This document shows, piece by piece, positions 49,338 to 58,930 of a stretch of 64,000 nucleotides of DNA. The translations under genes were made by a program, and so were the position numbers. This DNA comes from Microbacterium sp. SLBN-154 (GTDB lineage: Bacteria > Actinomycetota > Actinomycetes > Actinomycetales > Microbacteriaceae). How positions within the stretch are numbered: the first letter of the stretch is position 1; each line of letters starts with the position of its first letter. The notes below the pieces were generated by a model, which was given only the letters and a program-made list of their open reading frames with translations, was not told the origin of the DNA and did not search any database. Where the stretch lies: contig NZ_VFNL01000001.1 of assembly GCF_006715565.1 (NCBI RefSeq), forward strand, positions 1,922,001 through 1,986,000, given 5' to 3'.

Positions 49338-50465
49338 ATGACAACGGTGCACACCCTGAATCCGATGGCTGATCTGGCCACCGATGTGGACGACGTCGCT
49401 CGTCTACTGACCCCCGCCGGCGAACGCGTCGTCGATCCCGATCTGCAGCAGTGGATCGAGGATGTCGACACCGCCGCCATCCAGCGGCTCTACCGTGACA
49501 TGGTGCTGCTGCGCCGCATCGACGCGGAGGGCGTGGCTCTCCAGCGGCAGGGCCAGGTGGGTCTGTGGCCGCCGTGCCAGGGGCAGGAGGCGACGCAGAT
49601 CGGCACCGCCCGCGCGCTGCGTGCGGACGACTTCGCCTTCCCGAGCTATCGCGAGACCGGCGTCGTCTACGCACGGGGCGGCAAGCCCTCCGACTACGTC
49701 CTGGCCTGGCGCGGCGAGGGCCACTCCACCTACAACCCCTACAAGCTGCACACGGCGACTCAGCAGATCATCATCGGCGCCCAGTCGCTCCATGCGGTCG
49801 GCTACGCGATGGGCGTCCAGCGCGACGGGGGCGACCAGGTGGCCGCCGCCTACTTCGGAGACGGCGCGACCAGCCAGGGCGATGTCAACGAAGCGATGGT
49901 GTTCGCCTCCTCGTTCGGTGCGCCGGTGGTCTTCGTCTGCACGAACAACCAGTGGGCCATCTCCGAGCCGGTCAGCGTCCAGGCGCGGTTCCCGATCGCA
50001 GGGCGCGCGCCCGGGTTCGGCATCCCCAGCATGCGCGTGGACGGCAACGACGTGCTGGCGTGCCTCGCCGCGATGCGGTGGGCGGTCGACCACGCCCGGA
50101 AGGGCCGCGGCCCGGCGTTCCTCGAGGCCGTCACCTATCGCATGGGTCCGCACACCACCTCGGACGACCCGACACGCTACCGCGACAAGGAGGAGGTCGA
50201 GATCTGGCGTCGCCGCGATCCGATCGACCGGGTGGAGGCGCTGCTGCGTGCCGAGGATGCGTTCGACGACGGCTTCGTCGCCGAGGTCGCCGCTGACGCC
50301 GACGCGCTCGCCGCCGAGGTGCGCCAGGCTGCGATGGGGGCGGTGACCCGGGAGCCGCTGTCGATCTTCGACGACGTCTATGCCGAGCCCCACTCCGGCA
50401 TCGACGAGCAGCGTGTTGCCTACGCCGCGTACCTCAACGGCTTCGCCGCGACGCAGGAGAGCTGA
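49338..50465 (+). CDS. bkdA: Branched-chain 2-oxoacid dehydrogenase E1 alpha
   Basis: ThDP-dependent E1alpha subunit (375 residues) that decarboxylates 2-oxo acids from leucine, isoleucine and valine. It has FPSYRETGVVYARG, the ThDP-binding AAYFGDGATSQGDVNEAM...NNQWAIS and the phosphorylation-loop-like YRMGPHTTSDDP. ATG 49338 is very close to AGGAGG (49331-49336); GTG 49347 is an alternative with a 10-base spacer. The neighbouring Lrp gene and the leucine-type module downstream favour a branched-chain over a pyruvate enzyme. Confidence 0.87.
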   Translation: MTTVHTLNPMADLATDVDDVARLLTPAGERVVDPDLQQWIEDVDTAAIQRLYRDMVLLRRIDAEGVALQRQGQVGLWPPCQGQEATQIGTARALRADDFAFPSYRETGVVYARGGKPSDYVLAWRGEGHSTYNPYKLHTATQQIIIGAQSLHAVGYAMGVQRDGGDQVAAAYFGDGATSQGDVNEAMVFASSFGAPVVFVCTNNQWAISEPVSVQARFPIAGRAPGFGIPSMRVDGNDVLACLAAMRWAVDHARKGRGPAFLEAVTYRMGPHTTSDDPTRYRDKEEVEIWRRRDPIDRVEALLRAEDAFDDGFVAEVAADADALAAEVRQAAMGAVTREPLSIFDDVYAEPHSGIDEQRVAYAAYLNGFAATQES

Positions 50466-50467
50466 CC

Positions 50468-51478
50468 ATGGTCCAGTTGACGATGGCCAAGGCGATCAAC
50501 GAGGGTCTGCGTCGTGCGATGGCGGATGACCCCAAGGTGCTGGTGATGGGCGAGGACATCGGCAAGCTGGGCGGCGTCTTCCGAGTCACCGACCGCCTCC
50601 AGGAGGAGTTCGGCGCCAAGCGCGTCATCGACACCCCGCTCGCGGAGTCGGGCATCGTCGGCACCGCCGTGGGCCTCGCCCTGCGGGGCTTCCGGCCGGT
50701 GGTGGAGATCCAGTTCGACGGCTTCGTGTATCCCGCCTTCGATCAGATCGTCTGTCAGGTCGCCAAGCTCCACTACCGCACCCGCGGCAACGTCCGGATG
50801 CCGCTGACGATCCGCATTCCGTGGGCGGGGGGTGTCGGGGCGGCCGAGCACCACTCCGAGTCGCCGGAGGCGTACTTCGTCCACACGTCGGGTCTGCGCG
50901 TCGTGGCGGTGTCCAACCCGCAGGACGCGTACGTCATGCTCCGCCAGGCGATCGCCTCGGATGACCCGGTGGTCTACTTCGAGCCCAAGCGGCTCTACCA
51001 CACCAAGGCGGAGGTCCACCTCGACGTCGATCCCGCCGATGCGCCGCCGATGGGTCTTGCCCGCGTCGCGCGGGAGGGCACCGATGTCACCGTGCTGACC
51101 TATGGCGCCCAGGTGGCCACGGCATTGGACGCCGCACTTGCCGCGGAGGAGGACGGCATCTCCCTCGAGGTCATCGACCTGCGCTCGCTGTCGCCGGTGG
51201 ACTACCGGACCGTCGGCGCCTCGGTGCGCAAGACCGGGCGCGTGGTGGTCACCCACGAGGCCGCTCGCGAGGCAGGAGTAGGCGCCGAGCTGGTCGCCAG
51301 TGTCACAGAGCGGTGCTTCCACTACCTCGAGACGCCTCCTGTCCGGGTGACGGGACACGACATCCCCTACCCGCCCGCGAAGCTCGAGAAGCACCACGTT
51401 CCCGACCTCGACCGCGTCCTCGATGCCGTCGACCGGGTCCTCGACCGCCCGAACAGCCTGACGGGAGTCGAACAGTGA
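50468..51478 (+). CDS. bkdB: Branched-chain 2-oxoacid dehydrogenase E1 beta
   Basis: E1beta subunit of 336 residues, partner of the upstream E1alpha in the alpha2beta2 decarboxylase. It begins LTMAKAINEGLRRAMADDPKVLVMGED, then GGVFRVTDRL, and has RIPWAGGVGAAEHHSESPEAYF near residue 118. It starts 2 bases after E1alpha and its TGA overlaps the E2 GTG, so the three subunits are coupled in order. Confidence 0.92.
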   Translation: MVQLTMAKAINEGLRRAMADDPKVLVMGEDIGKLGGVFRVTDRLQEEFGAKRVIDTPLAESGIVGTAVGLALRGFRPVVEIQFDGFVYPAFDQIVCQVAKLHYRTRGNVRMPLTIRIPWAGGVGAAEHHSESPEAYFVHTSGLRVVAVSNPQDAYVMLRQAIASDDPVVYFEPKRLYHTKAEVHLDVDPADAPPMGLARVAREGTDVTVLTYGAQVATALDAALAAEEDGISLEVIDLRSLSPVDYRTVGASVRKTGRVVVTHEAAREAGVGAELVASVTERCFHYLETPPVRVTGHDIPYPPAKLEKHHVPDLDRVLDAVDRVLDRPNSLTGVEQ

Positions 51479-52875
51479 TCCAGGAGTTCCGCCTCCCCGA
51501 TCTCGGCGAAGGACTGCCCGAGGCCGAGCTCGTGCAGTGGCTCGTGTCCGAGGGCGACCGCGTCGCGCTGAATCAGACCATCGCCGAGGTCGAGACGGCC
51601 AAGGCTGTCGTGGAACTGCCTTCGCCGCACGCCGGGGTCGTGCAGGCGCTGCATGCCGCCGCGGGAGACGTCGTGGAGGTCGGCTCGCCGCTGATCTCCT
51701 TCGAGGTCGGTGCCGAGGCGTCCGCGCGCCCTGCGGCCCCGGCTGCGTCGTCGACGGCGACCGCCGATCCCGCTCCGCCTGCCGCCCCCGTCTCGGACGC
51801 ACCGGCCGACGACGCAGCCGGACCCAACCTCGTCGGCTACGGCGCCGCGCCGCGCAGCGGGAACCGCCCGCGCCGCCGACCGCGGATCGCCACGTCCACG
51901 CCGCGGACGACCGCGACCGACACCGCAGTCCTCGCTGTCGCACCGCACGACGACATCCGCCTCGTGGAGTCGGTCGAGTCGGTGCAGGAACGGCCGAGAT
52001 CCACGCCGCCGGTCCGTAAGCTCGCCAAAGACCTGGGCGTCGACATCGCGCTTGTGACGGGGACGGGCCAGGACGGTCTCATCACCCGCGACGACGTCCG
52101 CGGCTATGCAGAAACGACTGCCCGCGCAGATCAGCAGCCGGTGAGATCCGTCCTCGAGCACGACACCGCGGAGGTCGGTGAGACCCGGATCCCGATCCGG
52201 GGCGTGCGCAAGCACACCGCGGATGCGATGGTGCGCAGCGCCTTCACCGCGCCGCACGTCACCGTGTTCCTCACCGTCGATGTCACCGAGACGACCGAGC
52301 TCGTCGCCTCCCTGCGCGAGGACCGGTCGCTCGCCGACCACCGTATCGGCGTCCTCGCCGTGGCGGCCAAGGCCGTCTGCCTCGCGCTGCGTCACCACCC
52401 GACGCTGAACTCTCGGTGGGACGGCGAGAGCGGTGAGATCGTGCAGTATCACGGGGTGCACCTCGGGATCGCGGCTGCGACCGAGCGCGGCCTCGTCGTA
52501 CCGAACATCCGGGACGCGGATCGGATGACCCTCCCTGCGCTTGCTGACGCGATCCGCGACCTCGCGACCACGGCCCGTGCCGGCAAGACCTCGCCCGAGG
52601 CGATGCGCGGGGGTACCTTCTCCATCACCAACGTCGGCGTGTTCGGCGTGGATGCGGGGACCCCGATCCTCAATCCTGGCGAAGCGGGGATCCTCGCCAT
52701 CGGCGCGGTTCGGTCTCAGCCCTGGGAGCATCGCGGCCAGATCGCCCTGCGCGACGTGGTCACCCTCGCGCTGTCGTTCGATCACCGTCTCGTCGACGGC
52801 GAACAGGGTTCGCGGTTCCTCGCCGACGTGGGGGCGGTGCTGCGGGAACCCGGACGGGCGATGCTGCTGGGATGA
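51475..52875 (+). CDS. bkdC: 2-oxoacid dehydrogenase E2 (dihydrolipoyl acyltransferase)
   Basis: Core acyltransferase of the complex, 466 residues from GTG 51475. Domains in order: one lipoyl domain with the lipoyl lysine in ETAKAVVEL (Lys43), an Ala/Pro-rich linker (about 82-180), a peripheral subunit-binding domain (PPVRKLAKDLGVDIALVTGTG, about 177-215), and the catalytic domain ending in LSFDHRLVDGEQGSRF with the active His and Asp. Only one lipoyl domain is present. No lpd gene follows, so E3 must come from elsewhere. Confidence 0.94.
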   Translation: MIQEFRLPDLGEGLPEAELVQWLVSEGDRVALNQTIAEVETAKAVVELPSPHAGVVQALHAAAGDVVEVGSPLISFEVGAEASARPAAPAASSTATADPAPPAAPVSDAPADDAAGPNLVGYGAAPRSGNRPRRRPRIATSTPRTTATDTAVLAVAPHDDIRLVESVESVQERPRSTPPVRKLAKDLGVDIALVTGTGQDGLITRDDVRGYAETTARADQQPVRSVLEHDTAEVGETRIPIRGVRKHTADAMVRSAFTAPHVTVFLTVDVTETTELVASLREDRSLADHRIGVLAVAAKAVCLALRHHPTLNSRWDGESGEIVQYHGVHLGIAAATERGLVVPNIRDADRMTLPALADAIRDLATTARAGKTSPEAMRGGTFSITNVGVFGVDAGTPILNPGEAGILAIGAVRSQPWEHRGQIALRDVVTLALSFDHRLVDGEQGSRFLADVGAVLREPGRAMLLG

Positions 52876-52891
52876 GGGCGGTGGGGAACCG

Positions 52892-54637
52892 TCACGCCTG
52901 CGTGAACAGGCCCCTGCCCCGGCGGCGCAGGTAGTCGTACGCCTCGGCGTACGTCTGCGGTTCTCCCCGGGAGCCCTCGCCGTATCGCGCCTGCAGGAGG
53001 CCGAGCAGCCCGCGGCCGGGTGGGCTCAAGGGCTTGTCCCGGTGCGGCGATGACGTGACGTCGATCGGCTCGTCGGCCTGCGGGTTCGGCGGGTGGTACA
53101 TGGGGTGGACCGTCGGCCAGGTGGCGGGATGGCGGGGCCTGCTGAGGTTCAGCACCGAGAACAGCGTGTTCGCCCCCGCATCCCGACGATTGAGGGGCTG
53201 AAGTCCGTGACGGCGGGCGACGGTCGCGATCACCGAACCGTGGTGCATCTCGTCGTTGATGACGGTTCCGGCGCGGGTGTACGCCGAGACCGCGATCGCG
53301 GGGACGCGCCCGCCCAGCCTGTCGAAAGCGAAGCCCATCTCTCCCGGTGCGGCGTCCTCCACCGGAGGCACCGCCCGAGGCGGTGCGACATGGTCGTAGG
53401 TGCCGCCATGCTCATCGAAGGTGATGAGGAGGAGCGTGTTCATGGCGTTCGACCCTGTGGCGCTGGAGCTGGCGCGGATGGCTTCGTAGATGCGCGCCAC
53501 CAGCTTCTCGCCGGCACGGACGTCGGAGACCGCCGAATCGATGACCAGGCGGCCGTCGACCTCGCTCGAGCGGTAGATCCCGAAGGGGGGATGAAAGTCG
53601 TTGTGGTTGTACGCCAGGCGCGGTTCGATGAAGGCGTAGGCGGGGAGCGTGCCGTTCTCGACGTCGCGGTAGAACTCCGGCATGAAGGCGAAGTGGTCGG
53701 TCCGCCAGTACTTCTCCAGGACCGGGGCGTGCAGCACGCCGGTCAGTGAGACCAGCTGCATCTCATCGAAGTAGATCTTCCAGGACAGGCCCGCGTCCTC
53801 GAGCCGATTGAAGATCGTGGGGGTCTCGGGCGCATTCAGCCACTTCTCGTACCCGCCCCCGTGCTTGTTCGTCACGAAGCCGTGGGAGGTCGAGGCATGG
53901 AAGAACGAGCGGTTGCAATAGGTCTGCGACGGCACGCCCGCGAACCAGGCGTCGAAGACGGCGAACTCCCGAGCGAGGGTCGACAGCACCGGAAGCTGCT
54001 CGGGCGAGAAGCCGCCCATGATCTGGAACGCCTCCTCGAGCGTCGGCTCCGTGCCTCGGCGCAGCCGGGTGAAGTTGTTCCAGTAGTCCCGGAGGAAGCC
54101 GTCCATCGTCGGTGCGGTCCCGGGCGGGGGAGCGTTGAACGGGGGACTCATCTGCCCCACCTGCGCCGTGGCATTGCCCGGCGGGTCGACGCGGCCGAAC
54201 AGCTGGGTGTTGACGTGCGGGAACTCCTCGCCGGGGTCGGGGTTGGGAAGACCCATCACGACGTCGGTCGCTCCGGAGTACACGTGAGCGCCGACGCGGT
54301 CGCCGTGCGGCGAGAGATTCGCGTAGTCGCCGAAGGCGAGTCCGTCGAACCGCGTCCGCTCGGGAAGGGTCTCGGGGGTGTACAGCCATCCGAGCATGTT
54401 GTCGAACGATCGGTTCTCGCCCATGAACACGACGATGTGATCGAAGCCGGGCTCGGAGCGTGCTGCCAGGGCCGGAAGCTCCTGCGCCCCCTCGCGCACG
54501 CCGGCAGCATGACCGACCGCGGCGCCGCCGGCGGCGCCGGTGGCTCCGCCCACGGCGAAGCCGGCCGCCGCCAGGCCGCCGACCTTCAAGAAGTCACGGC
54601 GGGACGTCGAGGCCTCCTGTTCGGGGTTCTCTCGCAT
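52892..54637 (-). CDS. Tat-exported phosphoesterase (phospholipase C-like)
   Basis: 581-residue protein of the PF04185 phosphoesterase family, which includes phospholipase C and acid phosphatases. It has a twin-arginine signal (TSRRDFLKVGG, Arg13-Arg14) followed by an alanine/glycine-rich hydrophobic stretch, then FDHIVVFMGENRSFDNMLGWL with catalytic-site Glu and Asn, and LITFDEHGGTYDHVAPPRAVPP near residue 400. It lies opposite to the two catabolic operons and is not coupled to them. The substrate cannot be named. Confidence 0.88.
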   Translation of the reverse strand: MRENPEQEASTSRRDFLKVGGLAAAGFAVGGATGAAGGAAVGHAAGVREGAQELPALAARSEPGFDHIVVFMGENRSFDNMLGWLYTPETLPERTRFDGLAFGDYANLSPHGDRVGAHVYSGATDVVMGLPNPDPGEEFPHVNTQLFGRVDPPGNATAQVGQMSPPFNAPPPGTAPTMDGFLRDYWNNFTRLRRGTEPTLEEAFQIMGGFSPEQLPVLSTLAREFAVFDAWFAGVPSQTYCNRSFFHASTSHGFVTNKHGGGYEKWLNAPETPTIFNRLEDAGLSWKIYFDEMQLVSLTGVLHAPVLEKYWRTDHFAFMPEFYRDVENGTLPAYAFIEPRLAYNHNDFHPPFGIYRSSEVDGRLVIDSAVSDVRAGEKLVARIYEAIRASSSATGSNAMNTLLLITFDEHGGTYDHVAPPRAVPPVEDAAPGEMGFAFDRLGGRVPAIAVSAYTRAGTVINDEMHHGSVIATVARRHGLQPLNRRDAGANTLFSVLNLSRPRHPATWPTVHPMYHPPNPQADEPIDVTSSPHRDKPLSPPGRGLLGLLQARYGEGSRGEPQTYAEAYDYLRRRGRGLFTQA

Positions 54638-54656
54638 CGTGGAGCGAGGATACCGC

Positions 54657-55250
54657 TCAGACGGCCAGTGCGGCTCCGGCCATGTCGGTCAGGATTCCGC
54701 GGACGTGCGCCTCGTCGGGGGCGCCCTGACCCGTGCGGATGCTGTGGGGAGTGGAGTTGATGAGGCCGAAGCACGCGTAGGCCCGCACCCGGAGGTCCTG
54801 TTCGCTGCGATCCGGGTGCACGGCGGCGAGGACGCCGACCCACATCTCCACGTATTCGCGCTGCAGACGGCGCACCGTCCGACGATCCTCGTCGCCGAGA
54901 TTGGCCAGGTCGCGGTCCTGGACGCGGATGACGTCGGCGTCGGTCAGGGCGAAGTCGACGTGGAAGGCCACCAGCTGCGTAAGGCGGGCGTCGGCGTCAT
55001 CGGTCCGCTCGAGCACTGCTCGTCCGCCGTCGCGCAGTCTTTCGCTCACGCCGACGAGGATTGCGCCGAGCAGGGCCTGCTTGTTCGCGAAATGGCGGTA
55101 GATCGCCGGGCCGCTCACGCCGACCGCCGCACCGAGGTCTTCCAGGCTGACGCCGGTGAACCCCCGCTCGGCGAAGAGGCGTGCCGCCTCGGCGAGGAGA
55201 GCGGAGTGCCGGTCCGCTTTGGCCCGATCACGACCCGTGGTGCTTGCCAT
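54657..55250 (-). CDS. TetR family regulator of the acyl-CoA carboxylase operon
   Basis: 197-residue TetR repressor. It has an N-terminal HTH (LLAEAARLFAERGFTGVSLEDLGAAVGVSGPAIYRHFANKQALLGAIL in shortened view, about 19-65) and an all-helical ligand domain. It is divergent from the accD-accA-FadE-MaoC-CitE operon with two matched inverted repeats between. The context parallels BkaR (Rv2506) of Mycobacterium tuberculosis, which controls a branched-chain keto-acid operon; the shared role is inferred. Confidence 0.9.
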   Translation of the reverse strand: MASTTGRDRAKADRHSALLAEAARLFAERGFTGVSLEDLGAAVGVSGPAIYRHFANKQALLGAILVGVSERLRDGGRAVLERTDDADARLTQLVAFHVDFALTDADVIRVQDRDLANLGDEDRRTVRRLQREYVEMWVGVLAAVHPDRSEQDLRVRAYACFGLINSTPHSIRTGQGAPDEAHVRGILTDMAGAALAV

Positions 55251-55254
55251 TTCA

Positions 55255-55270
55255 GTTAATCCCCGCTAAC
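55255..55270. promoter_or_regulatory. TetR operator candidate 1
   Basis: GTTAATCCCCGCTAAC is an inverted repeat GTTA-N8-TAAC starting 5 bases upstream of the tetR start codon. It has the same half-sites and spacing as candidate 2, with 27 bases between centres. Confidence 0.65.
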
Positions 55271-55281
55271 GTGAGAGCTCG

Positions 55282-55297
55282 GTTAACGCACACTAAC
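55282..55297. promoter_or_regulatory. TetR operator candidate 2
   Basis: GTTAACGCACACTAAC is a second GTTA-N8-TAAC; its symmetry extends to CGGTTA (55280-55285) and TAACCG (55294-55299). It lies 59 bases before accD and would block the operon's promoter. Confidence 0.7.
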
Positions 55298-55355
55298 CGT
55301 CCTCGGCGCGCCGCGACAACGGGCGTGACCGGATCGTGACGTCAACGGAGATGAC

Positions 55356-56960
55356 ATGGCCAGGCTCACCACCACCGTGCGTCGGGATGACGACTTCCGC
55401 CGCTCCGAAGCGGCGCAGCGCGACCTGGCGGGCGACCTTCGCCGCCGGTTGGCCGCAGCAGCCCTCGGTGGACCTGCGGCCTCGCGGGAGCGCCACGTCG
55501 CCCGCGGCAAGCTTCTGCCCCGCGACCGCGTCGACCGCCTGCTCGATCCGGGCAGTCCCTTCCTCGAGATCGCCCCGCTGGCCGCCGACGGACTGTACGG
55601 CGGGGAGGCCCCCGCAGCCGGAGTCGTCGCCGGTATCGGGCTCGTGCACGGACGCCACGTCATGGTCGTCTGCAACGACGCCACGGTGAAGGGCGGGACC
55701 TACTTCCCGCTCACGGTGAAGAAGCACCTTCGTGCCCAGGAGATCGCCCTGGAGAACCGCCTCCCGTGCATCTACCTGGTCGATTCGGGCGGTGCCTTCC
55801 TGCCGATGCAGGACGAGGTCTTCCCCGACCGCGACCACTTCGGACGCATCTTCTTCAACCAGGCCCGACTCTCAGCCGCAGGGATCCCGCAGATCGCAGC
55901 GGTGATGGGGTCGTGCACCGCGGGCGGGGCGTATGTGCCGGCGATGAGCGACGAGACCGTCATCGTGCGGGGCCAGGGGACGATCTTCCTCGGCGGACCG
56001 CCGCTGGTGAAGGCCGCGATCGGTGAGATCGTCACTCCCGAAGAGCTCGGGGGTGGGGAGTTGCACGCCCGGCGCTCGGGCGTGGTCGATCACCTCGCCG
56101 ATGACGACGAGCATGCGCTGGAGATCGTCCGCGACATCGTCGCCACTCTCCCCGCCGAGCCGGATCCCGTCTGGCAGGTCGAACACACCGTCCCCCCGGA
56201 GGCCGACCCCGCGGAGCTCTACGGGGTCGTTCCCGTGGACGTCAATCAGCCGTACGACGTGCGTGAGGTGATCGCGCGGTTGGTCGACGACAGCGATTTC
56301 CACGAGTTCAAGCGCGAGTACGGCGACACCCTCGTCACCGGCTTCGCGCGGATCCACGGGCATCAGGTCGGCATCGTCGCCAACAACGGGGTCCTCTTCT
56401 CGGAGTCGGCTCAGAAGGGCGCGCATTTCATCGAACTGTGCGACCAGCGCGAGACGCCGCTGCTGTTCCTGCAGAACATCACCGGATTCATGGTGGGGCG
56501 CGATGCCGAGGCCGGCGGGATCGCCAAGGACGGGGCGAAGATGGTCACCGCCGTGGCCACGACCCGCGTGCCCAAGCTCACGGTCATCATCGGCGGATCC
56601 TTCGGCGCGGGGAACTACTCGATGTGCGGCCGCGCATACTCGCCTCGCTTCCTCTGGAGCTGGCCGGCGAGCCGGATCTCGGTCATGGGCGGGCCCCAGG
56701 CCGCGGCGGTGCTCGGCACGGTGAAGCGGGATCAGCTCGAATCGCGAGGCGAAGACTGGAAGTCCGCCGATCAGGACGCGTTCGAAGCGCCGATCCGCGC
56801 CCGCTACGACGAGCAGGGCAGCCCCTACTACGCCACCGCCCGACTCTGGGACGACGGCGTCATCGACCCCGCCGACACCCGCGACATCCTGGGTCTGGCC
56901 CTCGATGTCGTCAGCCGTACACCGCTGCCCACGCCGCAGTTCGGCGTCTTCCGGATGTGA
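55356..56960 (+). CDS. accD: Acyl-CoA carboxylase carboxyltransferase (AccD1/MccB-like)
   Basis: Carboxyltransferase subunit of a biotin-dependent acyl-CoA carboxylase, 534 residues. It has N-terminal [19 protein letters not shown], oxyanion-hole regions [15 protein letters not shown] and [16 protein letters not shown], and ends FGVFRM. The sequence style and setting resemble the 3-methylcrotonyl-CoA carboxylase beta subunit, and AccD1 of M. tuberculosis, in leucine degradation. It is first of the five-gene operon under the TetR gene and overlaps accA by a GTGA. Confidence 0.92.
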   Translation: MARLTTTVRRDDDFRRSEAAQRDLAGDLRRRLAAAALGGPAASRERHVARGKLLPRDRVDRLLDPGSPFLEIAPLAADGLYGGEAPAAGVVAGIGLVHGRHVMVVCNDATVKGGTYFPLTVKKHLRAQEIALENRLPCIYLVDSGGAFLPMQDEVFPDRDHFGRIFFNQARLSAAGIPQIAAVMGSCTAGGAYVPAMSDETVIVRGQGTIFLGGPPLVKAAIGEIVTPEELGGGELHARRSGVVDHLADDDEHALEIVRDIVATLPAEPDPVWQVEHTVPPEADPAELYGVVPVDVNQPYDVREVIARLVDDSDFHEFKREYGDTLVTGFARIHGHQVGIVANNGVLFSESAQKGAHFIELCDQRETPLLFLQNITGFMVGRDAEAGGIAKDGAKMVTAVATTRVPKLTVIIGGSFGAGNYSMCGRAYSPRFLWSWPASRISVMGGPQAAAVLGTVKRDQLESRGEDWKSADQDAFEAPIRARYDEQGSPYYATARLWDDGVIDPADTRDILGLALDVVSRTPLPTPQFGVFRM

Positions 56961-58930
56961 TCCCCGTGACCAGCGACCACCCTGTTCCTGTCTTCGAGAC
57001 CGTCCTCGTGGCCAACCGCGGCGAGATCGCCCGCCGCGTCATCCGCACCCTCCGCCTCCTCGGGATCCGCGCCGTCGCCGTCTACAGCGACGCCGACGCC
57101 GCCGCACCGCACGTCCGCGAAGCCGATGACGCGGTCCGGATCGGCCCGGCGCCGGCATCCGCGTCGTATCTCGACATCGCCGCCGTCATCGACGCCGCTC
57201 GTCGGTCGGGCGCGGAGGCGATCCACCCGGGCTACGGCTTCCTCTCCGAGAATGTCGCCTTCGCACGGGCGTGCGCCGAGGCCGGCATCGTCTTCATCGG
57301 CCCGGGCGAGAGGGCACTGGAGGTCATGGGCGACAAGATCCGGGCGAAGGAGCACGTCGCCGGCTTCGGCGTTCCGACCGTTCCCGGCTTCTCGGCCGCC
57401 GGGATGGATGACGCCGAGATCGCCCGGTCCGCGCACGAGATCGGATTCCCGCTGCTGGTCAAGCCGTCGGCGGGCGGGGGAGGCAAGGGCATGCAGATCG
57501 TTCGCGCCGCGGACGATCTTTCTGTGGCTGTGGAGAGCGCCCGGCGCGTGGCGCGCGCGGCGTTCGGTGACGACACGCTGCTCCTCGAGCGGCTTCTCGA
57601 AAGCCCACGCCACATCGAGGTGCAGGTGCTCGCCGACGATCACGGTCACGTGATCCATCTGGGTGAGCGGGAATGCACCCTGCAGCGTCGTCACCAGAAG
57701 GTCATCGAGGAGGCGCCATCTCCGGCGATCGACCCCGTGACGCGCGAGCGTCTCGGGCGCGCGGCCTGTGCCGCCGCGGCGAGCGTCGACTACCGGGGCG
57801 CGGGGACGGTGGAGTTCCTCGTCGCCGCGGCCCGCCCTGAGGAGTTCTTCTTCATCGAGATGAACACCCGCCTGCAGGTGGAGCACCCCGTGACCGAGGA
57901 GGTCACCGGTATCGACCTCGTCGCCGAGCAGGTGCGCATCGCCGCCGGCCTTCCCCTCTCGGTGGCGCAGGATGACGTGCGCATGCGAGGTCACGCCATC
58001 GAGGCGCGCGTCTACGCCGAGAGTCCGGAGCGGGGCTTCGTGCCGTCGGTGGGGGAGATCCTCGCGTGGCGGCCCGCTCCAGGGATCCGCACCGACGCGG
58101 CCATCGGGACCGGTTCGATCGTGACCGCCGATTACGACCCGATGATCGCGAAGGTGATCGCCCACGCCGGCGATCGGGCGGGCGCCCTGCGGGCTCTGGA
58201 TGAGGCACTGGCAGCGACGGTGATCGCCGGCGTCGAGACGAACGTGGCGTTCCTGCGGACCCTGCTCGCCCGCGAGGACGTGCAGGCGGGCGACCTCGAC
58301 ACCGGCATCATCGACCGGATGCCGGAGCCCGAGCCCTCCGCACCGGACGACGTCGAGCTCGCGGCCGCGGCCGCGGCGATCGAGACGGCAGCGGGTGAGG
58401 GGCCGGCGACGCGTCCCCGATCGGGCGCAGGGCCGGTGTGGCGGAGCCTGCGCGGGTGGCGCAGCGGGCGGGCGCCGGTAGAGGACACCGTGTCGTTCGT
58501 CGTGGACGGCATCGGCGTCGTGTCGGCCCCGCGGACGGGCTCGACGCCGACGGCGGAGGTGGTCGTCGCGCGCGCCGAGGACGGCGCGGTGTGGACCTGG
58601 CGGAACGGGGCCACGCATCGCCTGACTCCCATCGATCGGCGGGAAGCGATGACGCGTCGCCTGGCCGCGCACTCGCGCCGGACAACGTCTTCGGCTCCGC
58701 AGGTTCGCGCACCGATGCCGGGGGCGGTGGTCGCCGTGCACGTCGCGGACGGCGCGAGGGTGACCGCGGGCGATCGCCTCGTGAGCATCGAAGCCATGAA
58801 GATGGAGCACATCGTGATCGCGCCCCACGACGGCGCGGTCCGGATCCACGTCGCAATCGGCGACCAGGTGAACCGCGACCAGATCGTCGCGGAGGTCGAG
58901 GAGGACCAGGATGACCATTCCGCTCAGTGA
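56957..58930 (+). CDS. accA: Acyl-CoA carboxylase biotin carboxylase/carrier subunit (AccA1/MccA-like)
   Basis: Alpha subunit carrying biotin carboxylase and carrier domains, about 657 residues. It has [16 protein letters not shown] at the start, ATP-grasp motif [11 protein letters not shown] (about 175), [14 protein letters not shown], and the biotinylation motif EAMKMEH near the C terminus (Lys615). The start is GTG 56957, overlapping the accD stop; GTG 56966 is an alternative. It works with the AccD above. Its 3' end overlaps the acyl-CoA dehydrogenase gene by 20 bases. Confidence 0.95.
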   Translation: MIPVTSDHPVPVFETVLVANRGEIARRVIRTLRLLGIRAVAVYSDADAAAPHVREADDAVRIGPAPASASYLDIAAVIDAARRSGAEAIHPGYGFLSENVAFARACAEAGIVFIGPGERALEVMGDKIRAKEHVAGFGVPTVPGFSAAGMDDAEIARSAHEIGFPLLVKPSAGGGGKGMQIVRAADDLSVAVESARRVARAAFGDDTLLLERLLESPRHIEVQVLADDHGHVIHLGERECTLQRRHQKVIEEAPSPAIDPVTRERLGRAACAAAASVDYRGAGTVEFLVAAARPEEFFFIEMNTRLQVEHPVTEEVTGIDLVAEQVRIAAGLPLSVAQDDVRMRGHAIEARVYAESPERGFVPSVGEILAWRPAPGIRTDAAIGTGSIVTADYDPMIAKVIAHAGDRAGALRALDEALAATVIAGVETNVAFLRTLLAREDVQAGDLDTGIIDRMPEPEPSAPDDVELAAAAAAIETAAGEGPATRPRSGAGPVWRSLRGWRSGRAPVEDTVSFVVDGIGVVSAPRTGSTPTAEVVVARAEDGAVWTWRNGATHRLTPIDRREAMTRRLAAHSRRTTSSAPQVRAPMPGAVVAVHVADGARVTAGDRLVSIEAMKMEHIVIAPHDGAVRIHVAIGDQVNRDQIVAEVEEDQDDHSAQ

